DNA of 45,912 nucleotides, from contig JAENWR010000017.1 of NCBI GenBank assembly GCA_016649895.1, positions 1 through 45,912 of the forward strand, given 5' to 3'. Position 1 is the first letter of the stretch, and every line of letters starts with the position of its first letter. The notes under the pieces are model-generated. The model searched no databases. It was not told where the DNA came from and saw nothing but the letters and a program-made list of their open reading frames with translations. Source of the stretch: Acidimicrobiia bacterium. Its GTDB lineage: Bacteria > Actinomycetota > Acidimicrobiia > Acidimicrobiales > SKKL01. Below are positions 35,232 to 42,904 of this stretch, one piece after another. The position numbers and the translations under genes were made by a program.

Positions 35232-35803
35232 CCGCCGTAGTTCATGAGGGTGTCCTGCATGCGGAGGACCTCGGTGTCCTCGTCGCCACGGAACGCCGCA
35301 TCGACCACCTCGCCGATGAAGAAGGTGTGGTTGCCGACCTCGACCTGCTGGCGCACCTCGCAGTCGATGTAGGCCGGGGCGCTCGCGAGGATCGGTGCGC
35401 CGGTGACGCCCTCGGTGTAGGCGAAGCCGTTCATCGTGCTCGCCGTCTCGTTGACCTCGACCGGTTTGGTGAACTTGCGCACGATGGCACGGTCGTCACG
35501 AGCGATGGTGCAGAGCGTGAAGACCCGGCCGACGTCGATGAGCTGGTGGGTCAGCGCTGGTCGCTCGACCCCGATGCCGATGAGCTTCGGATCGAAGCTC
35601 ACCTGCGTGGCCCAGTTGAGGGTCATGAGGTTGCGTCGCACCTCGCCATCGATCTGGGCGCGGCTGCCCACGACGTAGAGGCCGTAGGGCAGGCTCCAGA
35701 GCACCCGGCGACGGAGCCGGTCGTAGGAGTCGTGCGCGTCGTCGGTGTCGTCGACGTTGGGCGGGTACGGCCCGATCGGGCCCGAACCTCCGGGGGCAGC
35801 CAT
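35228..35803 (-). CDS. Flavin reductase-like FMN-binding protein
   Basis: 191 residues with a split-barrel flavin reductase-like domain: LWSLPYGLYVVGSR, then NLMTLNWATQVSFDPKLIGI, VFTLCTIA, and VGNHTFFIGEVVDAAFRG. Members reduce or bind FMN/FAD using NAD(P)H, often feeding a monooxygenase. It has a Pro/Asp-rich N-terminus of about 30 residues. ATG supported by TACGGT six bases upstream. Confidence 0.9.
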   Translation of the reverse strand: MAAPGGSGPIGPYPPNVDDTDDAHDSYDRLRRRVLWSLPYGLYVVGSRAQIDGEVRRNLMTLNWATQVSFDPKLIGIGVERPALTHQLIDVGRVFTLCTIARDDRAIVRKFTKPVEVNETASTMNGFAYTEGVTGAPILASAPAYIDCEVRQQVEVGNHTFFIGEVVDAAFRGDEDTEVLRMQDTLMNYGG

Positions 35804-35809
35804 GGGGCC

Positions 35810-35815
35810 ACCGTA
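35810..35815 (-). promoter_or_regulatory. Leaderless-type -10 box of the flavin reductase gene
   Basis: TACGGT on the minus strand, six bases before the ATG at 35803, in the 21-base gap after the DUF3151 gene. Confidence 0.5.
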
Positions 35816-35824
35816 CCGGAGGGC

Positions 35825-36271
35825 TCAGAGGTCGCTCGGCGGCCAGTTCGGATCGAGCTGGCGGAGGAACGTTGCGCAACGTTCTGCTTCGTCGGCCTCG
35901 TCGATCGCGGCAGCTGAACGCTGGAGACCGGCGAGGGCGCGGAGGAAACCCCGGTTGGTCTCGTGCTCCCAGCGCACGAAGCCCGATCCGCGCCAGCCGT
36001 TGGCCCGGAGCCGATCGAGGCCGCGGTGGTAGCCGACCCGATAGGCGGCGTATGACTCGATCGTGTCGCGGCCGAGGTCGCCGAGCCGTGCCCAGGCGTC
36101 GAGGAAGCGGGGCCAGCGGGCGACCACCTCGGCGACGGCGCTGCGGCGGTCATCCCCATCGGGAAGCCCCAGCGCGGCGGACAGGGCCGCGACCGCACCC
36201 GACGGTTCGTCGTCGAGCACGGTTTCGGGAGGACCGGACGGGGTGAGCTGGACAGGTCGCGAGTCGGACAT
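35825..36271 (-). CDS. DUF3151 protein
   Basis: 148 residues. Helical repeat-like content with VVARWPRFLDAWARLGDLG, YAAYRVGYHRGLDRLRANGW and LQRSAAAIDEADEAERC matches the actinobacteria-specific DUF3151 family; function unknown. ATG at 36271 with TACCCT seven bases upstream; longer starts upstream are rejected because homology starts at MSDSRPVQL. Confidence 0.88.
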   Translation of the reverse strand: MSDSRPVQLTPSGPPETVLDDEPSGAVAALSAALGLPDGDDRRSAVAEVVARWPRFLDAWARLGDLGRDTIESYAAYRVGYHRGLDRLRANGWRGSGFVRWEHETNRGFLRALAGLQRSAAAIDEADEAERCATFLRQLDPNWPPSDL

Positions 36272-36278
36272 GGTGCGC

Positions 36279-36284
36279 AGGGTA
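36279..36284 (-). promoter_or_regulatory. Leaderless-type -10 box of the DUF3151 gene
   Basis: TACCCT on the minus strand, seven bases before the ATG at 36271. Confidence 0.5.
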
Positions 36285-36306
36285 CGACGCTGCTCCCCCG
36301 CCGGGC

Positions 36307-37110
36307 TCAGGACCGGGCGAGGGCCACCGTGTGGCGCACCATGGCGGCGAACTCGTCGGGGTGGGTGAGGTGGGCACCGTGGCAGGCGCCGTCGATCACC
36401 CAGAGCTCGGCGTTCGGCACGGACGCGGCGATCTCCTCGGCGGCACGCGAGTGGTGGTCGGTGGACTCGCCTCCGCGAGCCGAGACGACCGGCATCGTCA
36501 GGTCGGCGTCGCGATAGGCCGGTGCGGACCGGATGGCCACCATGTCGGCGATGAGAGCAGGCCCTTCGGCACGACGCTTCTCGCGGCTCGATGCGGGCAT
36601 CCGGTCCCACTGGGCATCGCCGATCATGCGTCGCATGAACCGCTCGGCCGCGGTCGCCGGGTCGAGCTCGGCATCATCTGCCACGCGTGCTCCGGGTGAC
36701 GTCGTTGGCCACCACGGCACCCACGGCCGGGGCGATTCATAGGCGGCCACGGCGGCGATCAGGTCGGGCCGCCGGGCGGCTGCGGCAAGGGCGACCGTGC
36801 CACCCATGCTGTGGCCCACCACGATGCACCTTGTCCTGTCGACCACATCGAGCAGGTCGGCGACCTGCGCCTCGACCGTGTCGGCCGGCGGCACCGGAGT
36901 GTCGCCGGGACCGAGCAGCGAGTCGCCATAGCCCCGCCTGTCGTAGCGGATCACGTGCAGGTCGGGGAGCCGCCGAGCCACCTTGGCGAGGCTCGTGGCG
37001 CGATCCATCGTGCCGTGGATGAGGATCACCGGGAGGTCTGTCGCATCGGCTGCCGCCGGGTGCTCGTGCACCGCCAGGCCGTGGCTGCCCACCCGTCGGG
37101 TCGGCTTCAC
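36307..37110 (-). CDS. Alpha/beta hydrolase
   Basis: 267 residues. Oxyanion motif VILIHGTMDR, nucleophile elbow GHSMGG (Ser), likely acid Asp in the sheet, and the His in CHGAHLTHPDEF near 250. The substrate is not predictable; relatives include esterases and haloperoxidase-like enzymes. GTG start nine bases after the pyk stop, so probably co-transcribed with pyk. Confidence 0.88.
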   Translation of the reverse strand: MKPTRRVGSHGLAVHEHPAAADATDLPVILIHGTMDRATSLAKVARRLPDLHVIRYDRRGYGDSLLGPGDTPVPPADTVEAQVADLLDVVDRTRCIVVGHSMGGTVALAAAARRPDLIAAVAAYESPRPWVPWWPTTSPGARVADDAELDPATAAERFMRRMIGDAQWDRMPASSREKRRAEGPALIADMVAIRSAPAYRDADLTMPVVSARGGESTDHHSRAAEEIAASVPNAELWVIDGACHGAHLTHPDEFAAMVRHTVALARS

Positions 37111-37119
37111 CCGCGGGGC

Positions 37120-38553
37120 TCACTTGATGCGCACGAGGCGGATCGTGTCGGTGGCTTCGGCGCTCTCGCTGGAGCCGGCCAGGACGACCGCCACGTCGCC
37201 CGAGCGCACGAGCCCGAGCCGACGAGCATCGTCGGTGGCCCACTCCACCATCTCGGTGAACGACCCGTGGGCATCCGAGCGCAGGGGTGTGGTGCCCCAG
37301 CTCATGCTGAGCTGCTGCACCGTGCGCGGGTCGGCCGAGTACGCCAGGATCTTCGCCTCGGGCCGAAAGCGGGCGATCGAACGAGCGGTGAAGCCCGAGC
37401 GGGTGATGCAGATGATGGCGTTGGCCTTCATGTCCATGGCGGCACGCCACGCCGCCATCGTCATGGTGTCGGTCATCTTGGTGTCGAGCCCCGCCACCTC
37501 GAGCACGTGGCGGTGCTGCAGGTTGCCGGCCCAGCCGTCGTAGTCGAAGCGCTGGTCGGCCTTGGCCGCGATGCGGGCCATGGTGGCGACGACGAGCGAC
37601 GGCGAGTGCCCGATGGCGGTCTCGGCCGAGAGCATGACGGCGCTGGTGCCGTCGAACACGGCGTTGGCCACGTCGGTGGCCTCGGCCCGGGTGGGGCTCG
37701 GCGCGTGGATCATCGACTCGAGCATCTGGGTGGCGGTGATGGCGGGCCGACCCATGGCGATGCACTTCGCGATGATGTCCTTCTGCAGGTGCGGGAGCTC
37801 CTCGATGTTGAACTCCTCGCCGAGGTCGCCTCGCGCCACCATGATGGCGCCCGACGCCTCGATGATCCCTTCGAGGTTGTCGACCGCGGCGCGGGTCTCG
37901 ATCTTGGCGACGACCAACGGCCCGCGCGGGTGCGGTTCGGTGCCGATGCGGCGGATGTCGTGGGCGGAGCGGACGAACGACAGCGCCACCATGTCGACGT
38001 CGAGGCCGACGAACGTGTCGAGCAGCCGTAGGTCGTTGTCGGTGGGCGAGGTGACGCGCAGCCGGTCAGAGGGGATGTGGACCCCGGGACATCCCTGCAC
38101 CCAGCCGCCGTGCGCCACGCGGCCCTTGAGGTGGTCGCCGCCGTGGTCGTGGATCTCGACGATGACCGCACCGTCGCCGAACATCAGGCGGTCGCCGGCG
38201 TGGATGTCGACGAGGAGGTGGTCGTAGTCGACCTCGACCACCTCGGCCGTGCTCTTGGTGTTGCCGGGAGCAAGGCGGATCTCGGTGCCCTCCATGAGCA
38301 TCACGCCCTCGTCGACGCCGAACGAGGCGGCTCGCACCTTCGGTCCGGGCAGGTCGACGAGGATCCCCACGGTGCGGCCGACGGCCTTCGCCGCCGCCCG
38401 AACCCGGTGGTAGCGCTCGATCTGCTCATCGAGGGTGCCGTGGGCGAGACCGATGCGCGCGACATCCATGCCCGCCTCGATCATCGACTCCAACATGGCA
38501 GGGGAATCGGATGCTGGACCGATGGTGGCGATGATCTTCGTGCGACGAGCCAT
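37120..38553 (-). CDS. pyk: Pyruvate kinase, atypical monovalent-cation site
   Basis: 477 residues. A, B and C domains in normal order. Catalytic residues kept: Arg33, Lys217 (VVAKIET), Glu219, Asp243 (MVARGDLG), ATQMLESM and the PTRAEATDVANAVFDGT segment. It converts phosphoenolpyruvate and ADP to pyruvate and ATP. Unusual: the near-universal NFSHG, which supplies Asn and Ser to the K+ site, reads GLAHG (35-39), and the DTKGPEIR element reads DLPGPKVR (67-74). The GVNLPG loop is GVHIPS. This suggests K+-independent activity or a specialised paralogue. TACCGT six bases before the ATG is a leaderless -10. Confidence 0.9.
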   Translation of the reverse strand: MARRTKIIATIGPASDSPAMLESMIEAGMDVARIGLAHGTLDEQIERYHRVRAAAKAVGRTVGILVDLPGPKVRAASFGVDEGVMLMEGTEIRLAPGNTKSTAEVVEVDYDHLLVDIHAGDRLMFGDGAVIVEIHDHGGDHLKGRVAHGGWVQGCPGVHIPSDRLRVTSPTDNDLRLLDTFVGLDVDMVALSFVRSAHDIRRIGTEPHPRGPLVVAKIETRAAVDNLEGIIEASGAIMVARGDLGEEFNIEELPHLQKDIIAKCIAMGRPAITATQMLESMIHAPSPTRAEATDVANAVFDGTSAVMLSAETAIGHSPSLVVATMARIAAKADQRFDYDGWAGNLQHRHVLEVAGLDTKMTDTMTMAAWRAAMDMKANAIICITRSGFTARSIARFRPEAKILAYSADPRTVQQLSMSWGTTPLRSDAHGSFTEMVEWATDDARRLGLVRSGDVAVVLAGSSESAEATDTIRLVRIK

Positions 38554-38559
38554 GGCTCC

Positions 38560-38565
38560 ACGGTA
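38560..38565 (-). promoter_or_regulatory. Leaderless-type -10 box of pyk
   Basis: TACCGT on the minus strand, six bases before the ATG at 38553; it faces the plus-strand promoter at 38593. Confidence 0.5.
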
Positions 38566-38592
38566 CCGATCTCGCGGGACGTGCTCGGCTTC

Positions 38593-38598
38593 TATGCT
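38593..38598 (+). promoter_or_regulatory. Leaderless-type -10 box of the histidine phosphatase gene
   Basis: TATGCT ends seven bases before the ATG at 38606. It overlaps an alternative ATG at 38594, favouring the later start. Confidence 0.55.
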
Positions 38599-38605
38599 CC
38601 GCGCA

Positions 38606-39292
38606 ATGCAGCTCCTCCTCATCCGCCATGCTTTGCCTGTCCGCATCGACGGCGGTGATGGTCCGGCCGACCCTCACCTCAGCGACACCGGCCACCACCA
38701 GGCCGAGGCACTCGCCCACTGGTTGGCCGACGAGCAGATCGACGAGATCTGGACGAGCCCGATGCGCCGGGCGCGCGAGACGGCTGCTCCGCTCGAAGCC
38801 GCCCTCGGCCTGACGGCGGTCGTCGATGACGAGCTCCGCGAGTTCGACGCGGAGGAGTCGCACTACATCCCGATGGAGGAGCTGCGCGGCACCGACGACC
38901 CGCGCTGGCGCGAGCTCATCGAGCGGCTCGGGTCGCCCGAGCAGTACGCGTTCCGCGACCTCTGCGCCGCGGCGGTCGAGCGGGCTGTGGTCGCCAACCC
39001 CGGCCGCACCGTGGCGGTGGTCTGCCACGGCGGCGTGGTGAACGCCTACCTGTCGAGCATCCTGCACATCGAACGGCCCCTGTTCTTCGAACCCGCCTAC
39101 ACCAGCGTGAGCCGGGTGATGGCCGCCTCGAGTGGCATGCGGTCGCTGGTCAGCGTCAACGAGGTTGCACACATGCCGACGTTGCGGGCCGGCGGCCGCA
39201 CCCCTGGCAGAGACGGCGACGCGGCGCCAGGAGCGGCCGCCAATGACATCGTCGCTCGCGCTGAAGAGGCCGCCGTCGAGTCGCCGCCGTAG
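38606..39292 (+). CDS. Histidine phosphatase (phosphoglycerate mutase-like)
   Basis: 228 residues. The RHG-type motif LLIRHALP has Arg7 and the phospho-acceptor His8; PMRRARETAAPL and VVCHGGVVNAYL supply the remaining pocket. LREFDAEESHYIP is the variable specificity loop. The last 40 residues are Ala/Gly/Glu-rich and probably disordered. Substrate unknown; relatives include phosphoglycerate mutase-like and other small-metabolite phosphatases. Divergent from pyk across 52 bases. Confidence 0.88.
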   Translation: MQLLLIRHALPVRIDGGDGPADPHLSDTGHHQAEALAHWLADEQIDEIWTSPMRRARETAAPLEAALGLTAVVDDELREFDAEESHYIPMEELRGTDDPRWRELIERLGSPEQYAFRDLCAAAVERAVVANPGRTVAVVCHGGVVNAYLSSILHIERPLFFEPAYTSVSRVMAASSGMRSLVSVNEVAHMPTLRAGGRTPGRDGDAAPGAAANDIVARAEEAAVESPP

Positions 39293-39336
39293 AGACTCGC
39301 CCCTCGATCTGGCCGACTGGCGACGATCCATACCCA

Positions 39337-39342
39337 TAGACT
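39337..39342 (+). promoter_or_regulatory. Leaderless-type -10 box of the toxin-antitoxin pair
   Basis: TAGACT ends six bases before the ATG at 39349. Confidence 0.5.
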
Positions 39343-39348
39343 CCTGCC

Positions 39349-39579
39349 ATGGCGTTCGAGCGCATCACCGTCGACCCGGCCCGAATGGGTGGACTGCCGA
39401 CGATCCGTGACACGCGCGTCACGGTGGGCATGGTGCTGGGTCAGCTCGCCGCAGGTCGAACTGTCGACGAGGTCCTGGCGGACTACCCGTACGTGGAGCG
39501 CGATGACGTGCTTGCGGCGCTGGAGTATGCAGCCGCTGCGGTGAACGAGCGCGAGGTGCCGGTTGCCCGACCGGCATGA
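39349..39579 (+). CDS. DUF433 antitoxin
   Basis: 76 residues of the DUF433 helix-turn-helix type: ERITVDPARMGGLPTIRDTRV, then MVLGQLAAGRTVDEVLADYP and VERDDVLAALEYA, the standard signature. Such proteins are VapB-like antitoxins that bind and neutralise a DUF5615 partner and autoregulate. The stop overlaps the toxin start by ATGA. Confidence 0.92.
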   Translation: MAFERITVDPARMGGLPTIRDTRVTVGMVLGQLAAGRTVDEVLADYPYVERDDVLAALEYAAAAVNEREVPVARPA

Positions 39580-39944
39580 GGCTGCTCCTCGACGCCAACC
39601 TGTCACCGCGGATCGCTGAGGGTCTGCGCGCCGAGGGCATCGACGCCGTCCATGTCGTCGATCTGGGCCTCGTGACGGCGCCCGACGAGGAGATCTTCGA
39701 CCGCGCTGCCAGCGAGGGCTTCACCGTCGTCACCGCTGACAGCGACTTCGGCACCCTCCTGGCGATGCGCCGGGCGACGAGTCCTTCGGTCGTGCACCTG
39801 CGCCACGTCGCCGAACTCGCACCCAACGTGCACCTCGCTCTGCTCCGTGCCAATCTCCCGCCGATCCTCGAGGACCTTGACCGCGGCGCGATCGTCTCGT
39901 TGAGCCCGACGCGGATGGCTGTCCGGGACCTGCCGATTCGGTGA
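39576..39944 (+). CDS. DUF5615 PIN-like toxin
   Basis: 122 residues. PIN-like fold with LLLDANLSPRIAEGLRAEG (Asp6) and VVTADSDFGTLLAMR (Asp55, Asp57) as acidic nuclease residues. The family pairs with DUF433 antitoxins and is predicted to cleave RNA; direct proof of activity is limited. The acidic triad appears intact, so it is not obviously dead. ATGA overlap with the antitoxin. Confidence 0.9.
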   Translation: MRLLLDANLSPRIAEGLRAEGIDAVHVVDLGLVTAPDEEIFDRAASEGFTVVTADSDFGTLLAMRRATSPSVVHLRHVAELAPNVHLALLRANLPPILEDLDRGAIVSLSPTRMAVRDLPIR

Positions 39945-39993
39945 CGATGCGCTGGTCAGCGTGCACTCGCTGCGCGAACGTCTGATGTCAGCG

Positions 39994-41208
39994 CTACGAG
40001 CGTGGCACCTCGATCCAGGGGCGGTCCTTGTCGACGCGGACGTCGCCAGGGAGGCCGAGGACCCGCTCGCCGAGGATGTTCTTCATGACCTCGGTGGTGC
40101 CGCCCTCGATCGAGTTGGCCCGCATGCGCAGGAAGCCCCGCTGCGGGGTGCTCGAGTCGCCGGCCGTCTCGGGTCGCCGCATCGAGTAGTCGCCGTAGAG
40201 GAGCGCGTCGGGGCCGAGCAGGTTCATGGTGAACGCCGTGATGTCCTTGTTGAGGTCGGCGGACGCGAGCTTGCCGACCGATCCCTCGGGACCGGGGTTG
40301 CCGAGCTTGCGGTTCTGCGACGCTCTGACGTTGGTGAGCCGATGGGTCTCGGCGCGCACCCACAGCTTCATCAGCTCGTCCTTCATGGCCACCCGCTGGG
40401 CCTCGCTGAGGTGCTCGGACCGCTGCTGGAAGGCACGCACCGCTCCGGCGATGTGTCCCGATCCTCGCGGGCTCACCGCGCCGCCTATGGAGACCCGCTC
40501 GTTCATGAGCGTGGTGAGCGAGACGCCCCACCCCTCCCCCACGTCGCCGAGCCGCTCGGCGTCGGGGATGCGCACGTCGGTGAAGTAGACCTCGTTGAAC
40601 TCGGCGTCGCCGGTCATCTGGCGAAGTGGACGCACCTCGACCCCCGGGGCGTGCATGTCGACCACGAAGTAGGTGAGCCCCTTGTGCTTGGGCTGGTCGG
40701 GGTTGCTGCGGGCGACCAGCATCCCCCACCGCGACAGGTGGGCCAACGTCGTCCACACCTTCTGGCCGTTGATGATCCACTCGTCGCCGTCGAGCACCGC
40801 CCGGGTGGCGAGGCCGGCCACGTCGGAGCCAGCGCCGGGCTCGCTGAAGAGCTGGCACCAGATCTCCTCGCCGGTGAACAGCGGGCGGAGGTACCGCTGC
40901 TTCTGTTCGTCCGAGCCGTGGGTGACCACCGTGGGTGCCCCCATGCCGTAGCCGATCGGGTTGCGCATGTACGGGCTGGGAGCGCCGTGATCGGACAACT
41001 CGGCGTTGACGACGTTCTGCAGGCGGGGCGAGAGTCCGAGGCCGCCGTTGCCCTCCGGGAAGTGCACCCAGGCGAGTCCGAGGTCGAACTGCGCGCCGAG
41101 GAACCCGGTGGCGTCGGCGACATCGTTGTCCGCCACCAGCCGGTCGACGAGGTCGCGCACCCGCTCCTCGTCGGCATCCACGGTCGTGTCGGTCGGGCTC
41201 ACGGTCAT
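39994..41208 (-). CDS. Acyl-CoA dehydrogenase
   Basis: 404 residues of the acyl-CoA dehydrogenase family. FAD/substrate motif FSEPGAGSDVAG, DEWIINGQKVWTT and the C-terminal IEGGTTEVMKNILGERVLGLPG. It adds a double bond to an acyl-CoA, passing electrons to an electron-transfer flavoprotein; the chain length is unknown. ATG with GGGGGAG four bases upstream. Diverges from the acyl-CoA synthetase over 126 bases; both probably serve the same lipid pathway. Confidence 0.93.
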   Translation of the reverse strand: MTVSPTDTTVDADEERVRDLVDRLVADNDVADATGFLGAQFDLGLAWVHFPEGNGGLGLSPRLQNVVNAELSDHGAPSPYMRNPIGYGMGAPTVVTHGSDEQKQRYLRPLFTGEEIWCQLFSEPGAGSDVAGLATRAVLDGDEWIINGQKVWTTLAHLSRWGMLVARSNPDQPKHKGLTYFVVDMHAPGVEVRPLRQMTGDAEFNEVYFTDVRIPDAERLGDVGEGWGVSLTTLMNERVSIGGAVSPRGSGHIAGAVRAFQQRSEHLSEAQRVAMKDELMKLWVRAETHRLTNVRASQNRKLGNPGPEGSVGKLASADLNKDITAFTMNLLGPDALLYGDYSMRRPETAGDSSTPQRGFLRMRANSIEGGTTEVMKNILGERVLGLPGDVRVDKDRPWIEVPRS

Positions 41209-41322
41209 CGGGCTCCCCCAGTGTCTGATCTGCGAGGCCGCACGCTACCGGCAACCGGTACTCGGGCCGTTCGAGCGCCGGAAGAGCCGCTCGCAGGGCA
41301 GGACCGCGGCTCCTCTACGCGG

Positions 41323-41328
41323 TACGTT
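41323..41328 (+). promoter_or_regulatory. Leaderless-type -10 box of the acyl-CoA synthetase gene
   Basis: TACGTT ends six bases before the ATG at 41335. Confidence 0.5.
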
Positions 41329-41334
41329 GACGCG

Positions 41335-42891
41335 ATGTCGAACTTTCCCGGTACCCATGCCGCCACCAAACCGGAGCATCCGGCCTACATCATGGCCAGC
41401 ACCGGCCAGGCGGTGAGCTTCCGGGAGCTCGACGATGCGGCCAACCAGGTGTCGCAGCTCATCCGGGCGTGTGGCGTCGAGCGCGGCGAGCACGTGGCCT
41501 TCTGCCTCGAGAACCACCCGGACTTCTACAAGATCGCCTGGGGTTGCGCCTATGCCGGGGTGTACTGGACGGCGATGAGCTCACGGCTCACGGTCGAGGA
41601 GATGGAGTACATCCTCGACGACTGCGAGACCAAGGTCTTCTTCACCAGCGGCTACAAGTCCGACTCGGCAACCGCCCTGTTGGGTCGGAACCCCGGTGTC
41701 ACGCACCGGTTCATCCTCGACACCAACCTCGACGGCTACGACCGGCTCGAAGACGCGCTGGCCGCACAGCCGACCGAGCCACTGCCGGCCCCCCGCAAAG
41801 AGGGCCTCGACATGCTGTACTCGTCGGGCACCACCGGCCGGCCGAAGGGCGTGAAGCTACCGCTGCCCGACACCGAGCTCGGCGAGCCCAACGCCGTCAC
41901 CGGCTTGGCCCAGTTCCTGTTCGGGTTCGACGAGGACGCGGTCTACCTCTCGCCCGCCCCGCTCTACCACGCAGCACCACTTCGCTTCTCCATGGGATTG
42001 CACCGGGTGGGCGGCACCGTCGTGGTCATGGAGCACTTCGACCCCGAGCAGGCCCTCGCCCTCATCGAGCGCTACAAGGCCACCACCAGCCAGTGGGTGC
42101 CCACGATGTTCGTCCGCATGCTCAAGCTGCCCGAGGAGACCCGGGCGAAGTACGACGTGTCGAGCCTGAAGGTGGCCATCCACGCGGCTGCGCCCTGCCC
42201 GGTGCCGGTCAAGGAGCAGATGATCGAGTGGTGGGGGCCGGTGCTGCACGAGTACTACGCCGGCACCGAGGGGAACGGCTTCGTCTACACCAACTCCGAG
42301 GACTGGCTGACGCACCGCGGCACGGTCGGCAAGGCGCTCGCCGGCGAGCTGCACATCCTCGACGAGAACGGCGACGACGTGCCGGTCGGCGAGGAGGGCA
42401 CCGTCTACTTCGCCAGCCCCGGCTCGTTCGAGTACCACAACGACCCCGAGAAGACGAAGGACTCGCGCGACCCCAAGGGGCGAGGATGGAGCACCCTCGG
42501 CGACGTCGGGAAGCTCGATGAGGACGGCTTCTTGTACCTCACCGACCGCAAGGCCTACATGATCATCACCGGCGGAGTGAACGTCTACCCGCAGGAGGCC
42601 GAGAACGTCCTCACCATGCACCCCGCCGTGCTCGACGTGGCCGTCATCGGAGTGCCCAACGACGACTTCGGTGAGGAGGTCAAGGCGGTCGTGCAGGTGG
42701 CCGACGGCCACGAACCGAGCCCCGAGCTCGCGAAGGAGCTCATCTCCTACTGCCGTGAGCACCTCGCCGACGTGAAGTGCCCGCGCAGCGTCGACTTCCG
42801 CGACGAGCTCCCCCGCCATCCCACCGGCAAGCTCTACAAGCGCCTCCTGCGCGACGAGTTCTGGGCCGGGCGCGACTCGCGCCTCGTCTGA
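41335..42891 (+). CDS. Acyl-CoA synthetase (AMP-forming, FadD-like)
   Basis: 518 residues. AMP-binding P-loop LYSSGTTGRPKGVK at about 161-174; YYAGTEGNGF (A5); hinge region LGDVGKLDEDGFLYLTDR and KAYMIITGGVNVYPQEAEN; the catalytic Lys is in HPTGKLYKR near the end. It activates a carboxylic acid to acyl-CoA via an acyl-AMP. The nearby dehydrogenase suggests fatty or aryl acid catabolism; the substrate is not determined. Start ATG at 41335 with a leaderless -10. Confidence 0.94.
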   Translation: MSNFPGTHAATKPEHPAYIMASTGQAVSFRELDDAANQVSQLIRACGVERGEHVAFCLENHPDFYKIAWGCAYAGVYWTAMSSRLTVEEMEYILDDCETKVFFTSGYKSDSATALLGRNPGVTHRFILDTNLDGYDRLEDALAAQPTEPLPAPRKEGLDMLYSSGTTGRPKGVKLPLPDTELGEPNAVTGLAQFLFGFDEDAVYLSPAPLYHAAPLRFSMGLHRVGGTVVVMEHFDPEQALALIERYKATTSQWVPTMFVRMLKLPEETRAKYDVSSLKVAIHAAAPCPVPVKEQMIEWWGPVLHEYYAGTEGNGFVYTNSEDWLTHRGTVGKALAGELHILDENGDDVPVGEEGTVYFASPGSFEYHNDPEKTKDSRDPKGRGWSTLGDVGKLDEDGFLYLTDRKAYMIITGGVNVYPQEAENVLTMHPAVLDVAVIGVPNDDFGEEVKAVVQVADGHEPSPELAKELISYCREHLADVKCPRSVDFRDELPRHPTGKLYKRLLRDEFWAGRDSRLV

Positions 42892-42904
42892 TGTCACGTC
42901 CCTG

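Noticed and set aside
39945-39993. Terminator hairpin between the toxin and acyl-CoA dehydrogenase genes
   Set aside because: The best stem (CGCT/AGCG around GGTC) is only four base pairs, with no T-run.
39961-41334. Upstream open extension of the acyl-CoA synthetase frame
   Set aside because: It is antisense to the acyl-CoA dehydrogenase gene; family homology starts at 41335, where the promoter box also points.
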